NCBI RefSeq assembly: GCF_000559025.1
Contig: NZ_JAAN01000011.1
Coordinates: 1 to 64,000, forward strand
DNA: 64,000 bases
Direction: 5' to 3'
From: Luteimonas huabeiensis HB2
Lineage (GTDB): Bacteria; Pseudomonadota; Gammaproteobacteria; Xanthomonadales; Xanthomonadaceae
The notes beneath the pieces were generated by a model, which ran no database searches, was not told the DNA's origin, and saw nothing but the letters and a program-made list of their open reading frames with translations. Both the position numbers and the translations under genes were made by a program. Positions 1 through 7,372 of the stretch are shown here, one piece after another; within the stretch, counting starts at the first letter, position 1; every line of letters begins with the position of its first letter.

Positions 1-108
1 CTTGCGGGAGAAGGGACAACATGCCCCCGCTTGCGGGAGAAGGGACGGCATGGCCCCGCTTGCGGGCGAACGGACAGCTTCGGCGCTGCAGGTCGAATGT
101 CGATTCAC
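1..108. repeat. Tandem palindromic intergenic repeat, cluster A
   Basis: Two full 29-bp units (1-29 and 30-58) and a partial third unit each begin CTTGCGGG, followed by GAGAAGGG or a variant. The cluster is cut by the left edge of the window. A distal tail at 73-98 is a 26-bp exact match, in inverted orientation, to 59197-59223. Related units occur at 59224-59336 and 60394-60620. This looks like a dispersed extragenic palindromic element lying just beyond the 3' end of the PDZ gene. Confidence 0.8.
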
Positions 109-109
109 C

Positions 110-1141
110 CTAGAGGGGCCGTGCCGACGGCTTCGGCGATGCGGGCGGCGCCGGCGGAGCCGGTGGTTCCGGCGGCGCGGGCATGCGCAGGCTGCGCACC
201 TCGGGCACGGTCGCCTGCACCGTGCCCGGCTTGCGGTCGCGCAGGTAGGCGATCTCCACCCGCGCGTTCGCCGGGCGCTCGCGCAGCGCCTGCATCGCCT
301 CGCGCGGCGTGGACACGGGGCGGCCGTCGATGCGCTGGATGACGTCGCCGGCGCGCAGCCCGTCCAGGCGCCCGGCCGAGAGCACCAGCACGCCGCGGTC
401 GGTACCGAAGTAACGGCCCAGTTCGGCGTCCACCGCCGCCAGGTTCAGTCCGCGCCAGCGCGCGGCGGCGAGCAGCCTGGGCATGGCGCAGTCGGGTCCG
501 GTGCAGTCGGCGTCCAGTCCGGCCGCGGAGAGCGCGCGCTCGATGTCCGCACCGATGCCGGCGGTGTCGATCCTCGCCTGCTCGACGCTCTGCCGCAGCG
601 CCTCCATGTCCAGTCCGGCCAGCGCGTCCTGCACGGCGCTTCCGATGTCGCCGGACAGCACCGCGATGCGCGGCCCGGGCCTGGGGGTGAGCGACACGGT
701 CGCCTCGCGGCCGCCGCGCACGTAGCCGATGCGCGCCGGCGCATCGGCCTCCAGGCGGGCGATCAGGCCGCGGGCATTGTCGAGGCGGGTGGCGCCGTCG
801 CTGCCGAGGATGCGGTGGCCGTCGACGGCGACCAGCCGGTCGCCCGCGCGCAGGCCGGCCGCGGCGGCCGCGCCGCCCGGGGTGACGGCGGCGATGCGGA
901 CGCCGGCCTCGGGGTCGGCGGCCAGGACCACGCCCAGGACCGGGCGCGAGAGATCGCCGAAGGCGCCAGCGCCGTCGCCGATGCGTTCGCGGGTGAGCTC
1001 GGCCAGGCGCGCGGCGGCGCGCTGCAGGTCGGCGCGGGCGGCGTCCAGGTCGCGGGTGTCGGCGTTCTGCGCCACGGCGGCCCAGGGCGCGGCGGCGGCC
1101 AGTGCGAGGGCGAGCGCGGCGGTGCGGAAGGAAACGTTCAT
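110..1141 (-). CDS. Secreted tandem-PDZ-domain protein
   Basis: This 343-residue protein has a signal peptide (about 1-25), a short helical segment (30-53), a PDZ domain (67-152), a linker with a cysteine pair (C213, C218), a second PDZ domain (228-312) and a proline-rich tail from 322. Both PDZ copies carry the GLRAGD signature. No trypsin-like protease domain precedes them, so it is not a DegP/HtrA enzyme but probably a periplasmic or envelope peptide-binding protein. It is the last gene of a minus-strand trio with a sigma factor and a membrane protein, starting 25 bp after its neighbour, which suggests an accessory role in the same signalling unit. That role is inferred; the PDZ assignment is firm. 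Confidence 0.75.
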   Translation of the reverse strand: MNVSFRTAALALALAAAAPWAAVAQNADTRDLDAARADLQRAAARLAELTRERIGDGAGAFGDLSRPVLGVVLAADPEAGVRIAAVTPGGAAAAAGLRAGDRLVAVDGHRILGSDGATRLDNARGLIARLEADAPARIGYVRGGREATVSLTPRPGPRIAVLSGDIGSAVQDALAGLDMEALRQSVEQARIDTAGIGADIERALSAAGLDADCTGPDCAMPRLLAAARWRGLNLAAVDAELGRYFGTDRGVLVLSAGRLDGLRAGDVIQRIDGRPVSTPREAMQALRERPANARVEIAYLRDRKPGTVQATVPEVRSLRMPAPPEPPAPPAPPASPKPSARPL

Positions 1142-1166
1142 GGCGGTCTCGGTCGTCGGAGAGGGG

Positions 1167-1712
1167 TCAGTCGATCCGCACGACGGCGGCGTCGAAGCGG
1201 CCGCCTTGGGCGGCGAGCCAGGCGCGCTCGCCTTCCAGACGGGTCAGCGCGCGCAGGGTCTCCACGCGCGACCGCCACAGCGCGCGCTCGGCGGCGGGGT
1301 CGCCGGCGGCGGGCAGGCGCGCGTCGATCTCGGCCAGGCGCAGCTCCAGCTCGCCGGCCATCAGCGCCGCGGTGCCGCTGGCGACGCGGTCGTCGCGCAG
1401 CAGCGGCAGCAGCGCTTCCAGTTGCGCCGACTCGGCCTGCAGCCCGCGCAATGCAGGGTCGGGAACGGTCGTGGCGATGGGCGCGGGGGTGTCGTCGACG
1501 GGCGCCATCGGCAGGCGCATGGGCAGCGCGACGGCCAGCAGCAGCGAGGCCGCCAGCGCGCCCCACAGCGGCCAGCGCGCGCGCGCGGTCGGCGGCGGCG
1601 CGGGCAGGCGCGCCTGCAGCGCCTGCCAGCCGCCGGCGGGCGGGGGTTCGGCGGGCAGTCGGGCGAAGGCGTCGTGCCAGGTCTCGGGCGGGGGCGGAAG
1701 CGGGGCGTTCAT
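1167..1712 (-). CDS. Single-pass membrane protein, putative anti-sigma factor
   Basis: This 181-residue protein has a proline-rich cytoplasmic N-terminus (1-45), one hydrophobic segment (about 47-65) and a helical, Arg/Glu-rich C-terminal part (85-175) that would lie in the periplasm. Its start overlaps the sigma-factor stop by 4 bp (ATGA), so the two are probably translationally coupled. That position and topology are typical of anti-sigma factors, but I see no zinc-binding HxxxCxxC motif and no RseA-like sequence, so the function is inferred from context only. Confidence 0.6.
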   Translation of the reverse strand: MNAPLPPPPETWHDAFARLPAEPPPAGGWQALQARLPAPPPTARARWPLWGALAASLLLAVALPMRLPMAPVDDTPAPIATTVPDPALRGLQAESAQLEALLPLLRDDRVASGTAALMAGELELRLAEIDARLPAAGDPAAERALWRSRVETLRALTRLEGERAWLAAQGGRFDAAVVRID

Positions 1713-2335
1713 GGTGTGGGCGTCGTGGGGCGGTCGGGATCGAGGCGTTCGCGCAGGCGGCGGGTGCCCCGCGCGACCTGCGACTTGGAGAAGCTCGGCG
1801 TGCGCTCCATCAGCGCGGCGATCTCCTCGTGGGTGAAGCCTTCGGCGTGGTACAGCCAGAGCACGCTGCGGGTGACCGGCGGCAGTTCCGCCAGCGCGCG
1901 CTGCAGCGCGGCGGCGTCGGCGGCCGCCGCGGGCGGCGACGTGTCCGCGGCGATCGGCTGCTCGTCGATGTCGAGGTGGCCGTCGAACTTGCGCCCGCGC
2001 CGCAGTCGCATCAGCGACTCGTTGACCGCGATCTGCCGCAGCCAGCCCCAGAACGGGCTGGCGCCGCGGAAGTCGCCGATGCGGTCGATCATCTTCAGCA
2101 TGGTGTCCTGCAGCACGTCGGCGGCGCTGTCGCGGTCGCCGCAGATGCGCAGCGCCAGGGTGAACGTGGGGCGCTCGAACCAGCGGTAGAGCTGCTCGAA
2201 CGCCGATCGCTCGCCTCGCCGCGCGCGGCCCAGCAAGGTCTCGGGCACCTCGATGGCGAAGCCGGAGGCGGACGGCGCCGCCGCGGGCGGCGGGCCCAGT
2301 GGCGGGGCGGCGGGAAGGGGCGGGTCGGGCGGCAT
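1709..2335 (-). CDS. ECF-type sigma-70 family RNA polymerase sigma factor
   Basis: This 208-residue protein carries a region 2 (about 38-105), with DVLQDTMLKM and a WLRQIAVN segment typical of -10 recognition helices, and a region 4 (about 148-198), with LPPVTRSVLWLYHAEGFTHE as the helix-turn-helix. There is no region 1.1 or 3, as expected for an extracytoplasmic-function sigma factor. A 30-residue proline/alanine-rich N-terminal extension is unusual; a later start is possible but no ATG lies closer to region 2. It heads a minus-strand operon with a membrane protein and a PDZ protein and so probably responds to an envelope signal. The target promoters are unknown. Confidence 0.88.
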   Translation of the reverse strand: MPPDPPLPAAPPLGPPPAAAPSASGFAIEVPETLLGRARRGERSAFEQLYRWFERPTFTLALRICGDRDSAADVLQDTMLKMIDRIGDFRGASPFWGWLRQIAVNESLMRLRRGRKFDGHLDIDEQPIAADTSPPAAAADAAALQRALAELPPVTRSVLWLYHAEGFTHEEIAALMERTPSFSKSQVARGTRRLRERLDPDRPTTPTP

Positions 2336-2401
2336 GTCGGTAGGTCAGATGCGCCGGGCGGGCGAAGCGTCGCAGCGCCCGTGCAGGTCACACCGGGCGC
2401 C

Positions 2402-2407
2402 TATACT
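2402..2407 (+). promoter_or_regulatory. Candidate -10 box of the SPFH/NfeD operon
   Basis: TATACT lies 39 bp before the SPFH start. No clear -35 is visible 17 bp upstream. A strong Shine-Dalgarno, GGAGGAG, sits at 2431-2437. Confidence 0.45.
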
Positions 2408-2445
2408 CCGTCGGGGATGCGACCAATATCGGAGGAGGCAACGCC

Positions 2446-3408
2446 ATGGGAGCGACCGGTTTCCTGACGGGGGTACTGCTGGTGGCCGGCATCATCGTGC
2501 TCTTCAAGACGGTGCGCATGGTGCCGCAGGGCTACGAGTGGACGGTGGAGCGGTTCGGCAAGTACACCCGGACCCTCGGCCCGGGGCTGCATTTCCTGGT
2601 GCCGATCGTCTACGGGGTCGGGCGCAAGGTGAACATGATGGAGCAGGTGCTCGACGTGCCGAGCCAGGACGTCATCACCAAGGACAACGCCGTGGTCCGG
2701 GTGGACGGGGTGGTGTTCTTCCAGGTGCTCGATGCCGCCAAGGCCGCCTACGAGGTCTCCAACCTGGAGATCGCGATGATCGCCCTGGTGCAGACCAACA
2801 TCCGCACCGTGATCGGCTCCATGGACCTGGACGAGTCGCTGAGCGGCCGCGAGGCGATCAACGCCCAGCTGCTGAACGTGGTCGATCACGCGACCAACCC
2901 CTGGGGCGTGAAGGTCACCCGCATCGAGATCCGCGACATCGCCCCGCCGCGCGATCTGGTCGATGCGATGGCGCGGCAGATGAAGGCCGAACGCGACCGC
3001 CGCGCGGTGATCCTGGAGGCCGAGGGCCATCGGCAGTCGGAGATCCTGCGCGCCGAGGGCGACAAACAGGCCGCGATCCTGGAGGCCGAGGGCCAGAAGG
3101 AGGCCGCCTTCCGCGAGGCCGAGGCCCGCGAGCGCCTGGCCGAGGCCGAGGCCAAGGCCACGCAGATGGTGTCCGAGGCGATCGCCCAGGGCGACGTGCA
3201 GGCGATCAACTACTTCGTCGCGCAGAAGTACGTGGAGGCGTTCGAGAAGCTCGCCACCGCGCCCAACCAGAAGTTCGTGCTGATGCCGATGGAGGCCAGC
3301 GGCGTGATCGGCTCGATCGCCGGCATCGCCGAGCTGGCGCGCGAGGCGCTGGGCAACCAGCAGGCGGCCACCCGCGAGCGCCTGTCGCAGCAGCGCGGAG
3401 GGGACTGA
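2446..3408 (+). CDS. SPFH/stomatin-family membrane protein (QmcA/paraslipin type)
   Basis: This 320-residue protein has an N-terminal membrane segment (about 4-20), a band-7/SPFH domain (25-190) with the hallmark GLHFLVP and SMDLDESLSGRE stretches, then an alanine/glutamate-rich coiled coil (about 190-265) for oligomerisation. Members form large inner-membrane rings and often associate with proteases such as FtsH. The start at 2446 follows a near-perfect GGAGGAG. The gene is 3 bp upstream of an NfeD gene, the classic stomatin-NfeD pair, probably acting in membrane microdomain organisation or quality control. The family assignment is very secure; the exact cellular role is not known from sequence. 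Confidence 0.93.
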   Translation: MGATGFLTGVLLVAGIIVLFKTVRMVPQGYEWTVERFGKYTRTLGPGLHFLVPIVYGVGRKVNMMEQVLDVPSQDVITKDNAVVRVDGVVFFQVLDAAKAAYEVSNLEIAMIALVQTNIRTVIGSMDLDESLSGREAINAQLLNVVDHATNPWGVKVTRIEIRDIAPPRDLVDAMARQMKAERDRRAVILEAEGHRQSEILRAEGDKQAAILEAEGQKEAAFREAEARERLAEAEAKATQMVSEAIAQGDVQAINYFVAQKYVEAFEKLATAPNQKFVLMPMEASGVIGSIAGIAELAREALGNQQAATRERLSQQRGGD

Positions 3409-3411
3409 GCC

Positions 3412-3846
3412 ATGCGCTGGGAGGTGGTGGCCTGGGCCGCGGTGGCGCTGCTGCTGCTGGCGGCGGAGACGCTGGCGCCCGGCGCCTTCATGCTGTGGAT
3501 GGGCTTCGCCGCCGCCGCGGTCTTCGCCATCGTGCTGCTGGTGCCGGGCATCCCGTTGCTGTGGCAGGCGGTGGCCTTCGTGCTGCTGAGCTTCGCCTCG
3601 ATCCAGGTCTACCGCACCTGGTTCCGCAAGCGCGCGCCGGAGAGCGACCATCCCACCCTCAACCGCCGCGCCGCCCACCACCTGGGCCGCGTGGTGCCGC
3701 TGGAGCGGGCGATCGTGTCCGGCGAGGGCCGGGTCAAGATCGGCGACGCCTTCTGGGTGGTGGCGGGGCCCGACCTGCCGGCCGGCACGCCGGTGCGCGT
3801 GGTCGGCGCCGAAGGCATGACGCTGCGGGTCGAGCCGGCCGAATGA
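3412..3846 (+). CDS. NfeD-family membrane protein
   Basis: This 144-residue protein has three hydrophobic segments (about 5-22, 28-46 and 48-65) followed by a soluble beta-rich OB-fold domain (about 80-143) containing GRVVPLERAI and RVKIGDAFW, typical of the short NfeD class. It follows the SPFH gene by 3 bp, matching the conserved pairing in which NfeD partners a stomatin-like protein. It lacks the ClpP-like serine protease domain of long NfeD proteins. Confidence 0.9.
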   Translation: MRWEVVAWAAVALLLLAAETLAPGAFMLWMGFAAAAVFAIVLLVPGIPLLWQAVAFVLLSFASIQVYRTWFRKRAPESDHPTLNRRAAHHLGRVVPLERAIVSGEGRVKIGDAFWVVAGPDLPAGTPVRVVGAEGMTLRVEPAE

Positions 3847-3878
3847 GTCGCCGCGCGCCGGCTTTCCGCGGCGCGCTC

Positions 3879-3887
3879 TGGGATAAT
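3879..3887 (+). promoter_or_regulatory. Extended -10 promoter for gcvT
   Basis: TG-G-GATAAT (extended -10) begins 37 bp before the chosen gcvT ATG. No good -35 is visible, which the TGn extension can offset. Confidence 0.5.
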
Positions 3888-3915
3888 GCCGGGCTTCCGA
3901 TACGAGGGCGTCCGC

Positions 3916-5022
3916 ATGACCCGCAAGACCGTACTCAACCAGACCCATCGCGACCTCGGCGCGCGCATGGTCGATTTCGGCGGCTGGGACATGCCGCTCA
4001 ACTACGGCTCGCAGATCGAGGAACACCACCAGGTCCGCCGCGACGCGGGCATGTTCGACGTCAGCCACATGACCGTGGTCGATCTGCACGGCGAGCGCGT
4101 GCGCGAGTTCCTGCGCCGGCTGGTCGCCAACTCGATCGACAAGCTCAAGAAGCCGGGCAAGGCGCTGTACACCTGCATGCTGGACGAGGACGGCGGCGTC
4201 ATCGACGACCTGATCGTCTACTTCATGGACGAGCCCTGGTTCCGGCTGGTGGTCAACGCCGCCACCCGCGACAAGGATCTGGCCTGGATCCAGGCGCACG
4301 CGCAGGCCTTCGGCGTGGAGGTGCGCGAGCGGCCCGAGCTGGCCATGATCGCGGTGCAGGGCCCGAACGCGCGCGAGCGCGTGCTCGGCCTGCTCGATGC
4401 CGCCGGCCGCGAGGCCGCCGCCCGCCTGGCGCGCTTCTCCGCCGCCACGGTGCGCACCGCCGACGGCGCCGAGCTGTTCGTCGCCCGCACCGGCTACACC
4501 GGCGAGGACGGCTTCGAGGTGGTGCTGCCCGAGGATCGCGCGGTCGGGTTCTGGAACGCGCTGCTGGCCGCCGGGGTGAAGCCGGCCGGCCTGGGCGCGC
4601 GCGACACCCTGCGCCTGGAGGCGGGCATGGCGCTCTACGGGCAGGACATGGACGAAACGGTCACGCCCTACGAGGCGGGCCTCGGCTGGACCGTGTCGCT
4701 GGACGAGGGGCGCGACTTCATCGGCCGCGCGCGGCTGGAGCGTCAGCAGGCCGACGGCAGCGCGCGCCAGCTGATCGGCCTGGTGATGGACGAGAAGGGC
4801 GTGCTGCGCCACGGCCAGCGCGTGTCGAGCGGCGCCGGCGAGGGCGAAGTGCTCTCGGGCACCTTCTCGCCCACGCTCGGCAAGGCGATCGCCTTCGCCC
4901 GGGTGCCGGCCGGCGACCCGGGGCAGGTGCGGGTGGACATCCGCGGTCGCGAGGTGCCGGTGCGCGTGGTGCGCTACCCGTTCGTGCGCGAGGGCCAGCC
5001 GCAGCCGGGCGTGCTCGGCTGA
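3916..5022 (+). CDS. gcvT: Aminomethyltransferase, glycine cleavage system T protein
   Basis: The product, 368 residues from ATG 3916, transfers the methylene of lipoyl-bound aminomethyl to tetrahydrofolate, releasing ammonia. Family signatures are [20 protein letters not shown] near the N-terminus, MFDVSHM, the folate-domain [10 protein letters not shown] and the C-terminal [15 protein letters not shown] chose ATG 3916 over an in-frame ATG at 3886 because homologues begin with a similar short Thr/Lys-rich leader and because the upstream ATG overlaps the -10 region. gcvH follows 85 bp downstream; gcvP is not in the window. Length and motifs match the family, with nothing odd. Confidence 0.96.
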   Translation: MTRKTVLNQTHRDLGARMVDFGGWDMPLNYGSQIEEHHQVRRDAGMFDVSHMTVVDLHGERVREFLRRLVANSIDKLKKPGKALYTCMLDEDGGVIDDLIVYFMDEPWFRLVVNAATRDKDLAWIQAHAQAFGVEVRERPELAMIAVQGPNARERVLGLLDAAGREAAARLARFSAATVRTADGAELFVARTGYTGEDGFEVVLPEDRAVGFWNALLAAGVKPAGLGARDTLRLEAGMALYGQDMDETVTPYEAGLGWTVSLDEGRDFIGRARLERQQADGSARQLIGLVMDEKGVLRHGQRVSSGAGEGEVLSGTFSPTLGKAIAFARVPAGDPGQVRVDIRGREVPVRVVRYPFVREGQPQPGVLG

Positions 5023-5040
5023 GGGCGCCTGCGTCCGGAA

Positions 5041-5071
5041 TCGACACCGCGCAGACCGCCTTCGCTACACT
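5041..5071 (+). promoter_or_regulatory. Candidate gcvH promoter
   Basis: TCGACA (5041-5046) and TACACT (5066-5071) are separated by 19 bp and lie 36 bp before gcvH. The spacing is slightly long. gcvH may therefore be transcribed separately from gcvT. Confidence 0.4.
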
Positions 5072-5107
5072 AGCGCCCCGCAGTCCCCAGCCAATACGGA
5101 GCCCCCG

Positions 5108-5500
5108 ATGAGCGAGATCCCCGGCGACCTGAAGTTCCTGAAGTCCCACGAGTGGGCGCGCATCGAGGACGGCGGCCGGGTGACCGTCGGCATCTCCGAT
5201 CACGCCCAGGGCCTGCTCGGCGACCTGGTGTACGTCGATCTGCCCAACGTCGGCGACCGCGTCGAGGCCGGCAACGCCGCCGCGGTGGTGGAGTCGGTGA
5301 AGGCGGCCTCGGACGTCTATTCGCCGGTGACCGGCACCATCGTCGAGGTGAATGCCGACCTCGCCGACAAGCCGGAGACCATCAACGAGGACGCCTACGG
5401 CGAGGGCTGGATCTTCGTGGTCCAGATCGAGGACACCGAGCAGCTCAACGAACTGCTCGAGCCCGACGACTACGCCTCGCTGCTCGAAGACGCCGACTGA
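5108..5500 (+). CDS. gcvH: Glycine cleavage system H protein
   Basis: This 130-residue lipoyl carrier shuttles the aminomethyl group between the P, T and L proteins. The lipoyl-attachment lysine is K65 in [15 protein letters not shown], and GDLVYVDLP and the conserved GEGWIF segment are present. It is full length for the family. It follows gcvT with its own possible promoter and is closed by a strong hairpin terminator. Confidence 0.97.
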   Translation: MSEIPGDLKFLKSHEWARIEDGGRVTVGISDHAQGLLGDLVYVDLPNVGDRVEAGNAAAVVESVKAASDVYSPVTGTIVEVNADLADKPETINEDAYGEGWIFVVQIEDTEQLNELLEPDDYASLLEDAD

Positions 5501-5519
5501 GTCGGACCCGCCTTCCGTT

Positions 5520-5554
5520 CGCGACGCGCCGCCTTCGGGCGGCGCGTTGCGTTT
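5520..5554 (+). terminator. Rho-independent terminator after gcvH
   Basis: A perfect 9-bp stem (5525-5533 with 5538-5546) carries a TTCG tetraloop and can extend with a G-U pair to about 14 bp. It is followed by TTT at 5552-5554. It lies 20 bp beyond the gcvH stop. Confidence 0.85.
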
Positions 5555-6061
5555 GGGCGGGCGAACGCCGGGCGCGTCGCCCCAAGACCATGCGCATGCC
5601 CGGCCTGCGAGCGGAGCGACGGCACGTCGCGGCACGACATGCGCGCCGCCCATGCTCGCCGGCGAGGCGGCTTCCCCATCCGTCGCTCGCGTCCTGCGCA
5701 CGCGTCCGGAGCGCGCTCGATGCCTTCGGCGGGTCGAAACCCGTGCGCAAGGTTCGCGCAAATCCGCGCAAAGGCGTCGTTGCAGCGCGATAAGGCGCGC
5801 ATCGGGCGCGCCGGATTTCGCCCGGGGTTCATCCGGCGCCGGCGGCGATCCGCTGCTTCGCTCGCGACGCGTGAGCACGAGCGCGCCGACGCGCGCGTCC
5901 GGCGCGATGACGAAAAAACGCTTGAAAACAGCGTCCGCAATCCATGCGTCGTCTTCGGCCGGCGGTCCATGACGCGCGCGCGCCGACGCGTGCGCCGGCG
6001 AAGACGATCGTCGATGTGCAGATCGCGCGAAAGCGATCGCGTCGTCGCGCGCGCAAAAGTG
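5555..6061. other. Intergenic region with no recognised gene
   Basis: About 500 bp between the gcvH terminator and the histone-like gene's promoter hold open frames on both strands, but their translations are low-complexity arginine/alanine strings with no domain, and none has a ribosome-binding site. The stretch is rich in CGCG and CGATCG words. I see no RNA gene in it. Confidence 0.5.
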
Positions 6062-6090
6062 TTGACAGTGGAAAAAACCGTGATTAGGTT
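6062..6090 (+). promoter_or_regulatory. Promoter of the histone H1-like gene
   Basis: A consensus -35, TTGACA (6062-6067), sits 17 bp ahead of TAGGTT (6085-6090), with a TG dinucleotide at 6080-6081 as a possible extended -10. It lies in the only A/T-rich patch of this gap and implies a leader of about 335 nt. Confidence 0.65.
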
Positions 6091-6230
6091 TCGCCCAAAC
6101 CACGCCGCCGCAGGGAAGAGTGATCCGAACCGGGACGACATCGAGCGACACAACCGAGCCTTCCGCCCCGAAGTTCCGAAAGGTGGAGCCAGTCCTCGTC
6201 TCCCCTGCAAAAGCCAGCATCCCTTCCGAC

Positions 6231-6259
6231 GACACCCGCGCCGTACCGGTGCGGGTGTC
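6231..6259 (+). promoter_or_regulatory. Long hairpin in the leader of the histone H1-like gene
   Basis: The inverted repeat GACACCCGC (6231-6239) / GCGGGTGTC (6251-6259) extends inward through a G-U and three G-C pairs to a 13-bp stem with a 3-nt loop. No T-run follows, so it is not an obvious terminator. It may affect mRNA stability or regulation. Confidence 0.45.
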
Positions 6260-6431
6260 TGCATTCGGACGCGCCACGACGCGGAACCGGCCAGGCCGAT
6301 GTCCGCTGCGAGGCGCAGGAATCCGTCCCGATGCGCCCGGCGCGTCGGCGGTTGGTCGCGGGTCCGACTCCCGCGGCGTTTGCGTACTGGGCCCGTAGTA
6401 CTTGAAGTCCACAGACGAGGAGAGCCATCAC

Positions 6432-6890
6432 ATGGCCACGAAGAAAGCCACGAAGAAACGCCCCGCCAAGAAGGCGGCCAAGAAGGTCGCCAAGAAGTCG
6501 GCGGTCCGCAAGGTCGCGAAGAAGGCGGCGAAGAAGGTCGGCCGCAAGACCGTCGCCAAGAAGGCGACCCGCAAGACCGCCGCCAAGAAGACCGCGAAGA
6601 AGGCAGCGAAGAAGACCGCCAAGAAGGTGGCCAAGAAGTCCGCCGCGAAGAAGACCGCGCGCAAGACCGCGAAGAAGACCGCGCGCAAGTCGACCGCGAA
6701 GAAGGCCGCTCCGCGCAAGGCGGCGAAGAAGACCGCCAAGAAGACCGCCAAGAAGACGGCCACGCGGAAGACGGCGACCAAGTCGGCCGCGAAGAAGGCG
6801 CCGCGCAAGGTCGCCAAGAAGACCGCCAAGCGCGCCGCGAAGAAGGCGCCGCCGGTCTCCATTCCCGCCGCACCCGCGCCGCTGATGTAA
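6432..6890 (+). CDS. Histone H1-like lysine/alanine-rich DNA-binding protein
   Basis: This 152-residue protein consists almost entirely of KKA, KKT and KKV repeats with interspersed arginine, resembling the C-terminal tail of eukaryotic H1 and the bacterial Hc1/Hc2/AlgP group. Such proteins bind DNA non-specifically and condense or regulate the nucleoid. It ends with a non-basic, proline/alanine-rich tail (about 140-152). Start 6432 follows GAGGAG (6417-6422); an in-frame ATG at 6402 would add 10 residues but has no ribosome-binding site. The coding strand is a repetitive AAGAAG-rich purine tract, so length variation between strains is likely. Confidence 0.88.
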   Translation: MATKKATKKRPAKKAAKKVAKKSAVRKVAKKAAKKVGRKTVAKKATRKTAAKKTAKKAAKKTAKKVAKKSAAKKTARKTAKKTARKSTAKKAAPRKAAKKTAKKTAKKTATRKTATKSAAKKAPRKVAKKTAKRAAKKAPPVSIPAAPAPLM

Positions 6891-6917
6891 GCGATCCCCC
6901 GATCGCCGTCATGCCAT

Positions 6918-6952
6918 AGCCCCCTCCGCCGCCCAGTCGGAGGGGGCTTTTT
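6918..6952 (+). terminator. Rho-independent terminator after the histone H1-like gene
   Basis: An 11-bp perfect stem, AGCCCCCTCCG (6918-6928) with 6938-6948, has a 9-nt loop and ends in a run of five T (6948-6952). Confidence 0.92.
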
Positions 6953-7372
6953 CGTGCTTCGCCCCCGCTCGGGCCGGTCGAGGCGCGCAGGGGCGAGCGC
7001 GGGTGTCCGGCCGGGCGTGTCGTCGCGGTCCGGGCGTCTCATCGGCCGTCCGCTGTCGCGGTGCCGTGCATCGCCTGCACCCAGGCATGCGGCCAGTCGC
7101 CGGGGCGGACCGCGCCCAGGCGACCGGGCGCCCGAAAGGCGGAGGGCGCCTGCGGTCGCAGGCGCTTGCCTCGAAGGGCCGCGTCGGCGGCTCGCCGGCA
7201 CGGTGCCGGGACGATAGATGCGAAACGCCGAGCCGGCGCGCCGCCGGTACGCGGGGGGCGGTCGCCCGCCGCAAGCGAGTCCGCGCCGCTCCCGTGCGCG
7301 GCCGCTGCCGGCGAGCCGTATCGCCGTTCCGGTCGCGATCGACGAGCGCGGGCGTCGCCTGCCGGTGCAGCG
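6953..7372. other. Intergenic region with no recognised gene
   Basis: About 420 bp lie between the terminator and the 3' end of the convergent serine hydrolase. Open frames here are only arginine/proline-rich extensions of shadow frames. I see no gene, RNA or clear repeat. Confidence 0.5.

Noticed and set aside
5820-6060. Possible replication origin or DnaA-box cluster in the gcvH-downstream gap
   Set aside because: There are no TTATCCACA-like boxes, no A/T-rich unwinding element and no dnaA, dnaN or parAB genes nearby.
6358-6374. tRNA/tmRNA T-arm-like hairpin (GCGGG-TCCGACT-CCCGC)
   Set aside because: No acceptor, D-arm, anticodon arm or tmRNA 5' end can be found around it; it is probably chance in GC-rich leader sequence.
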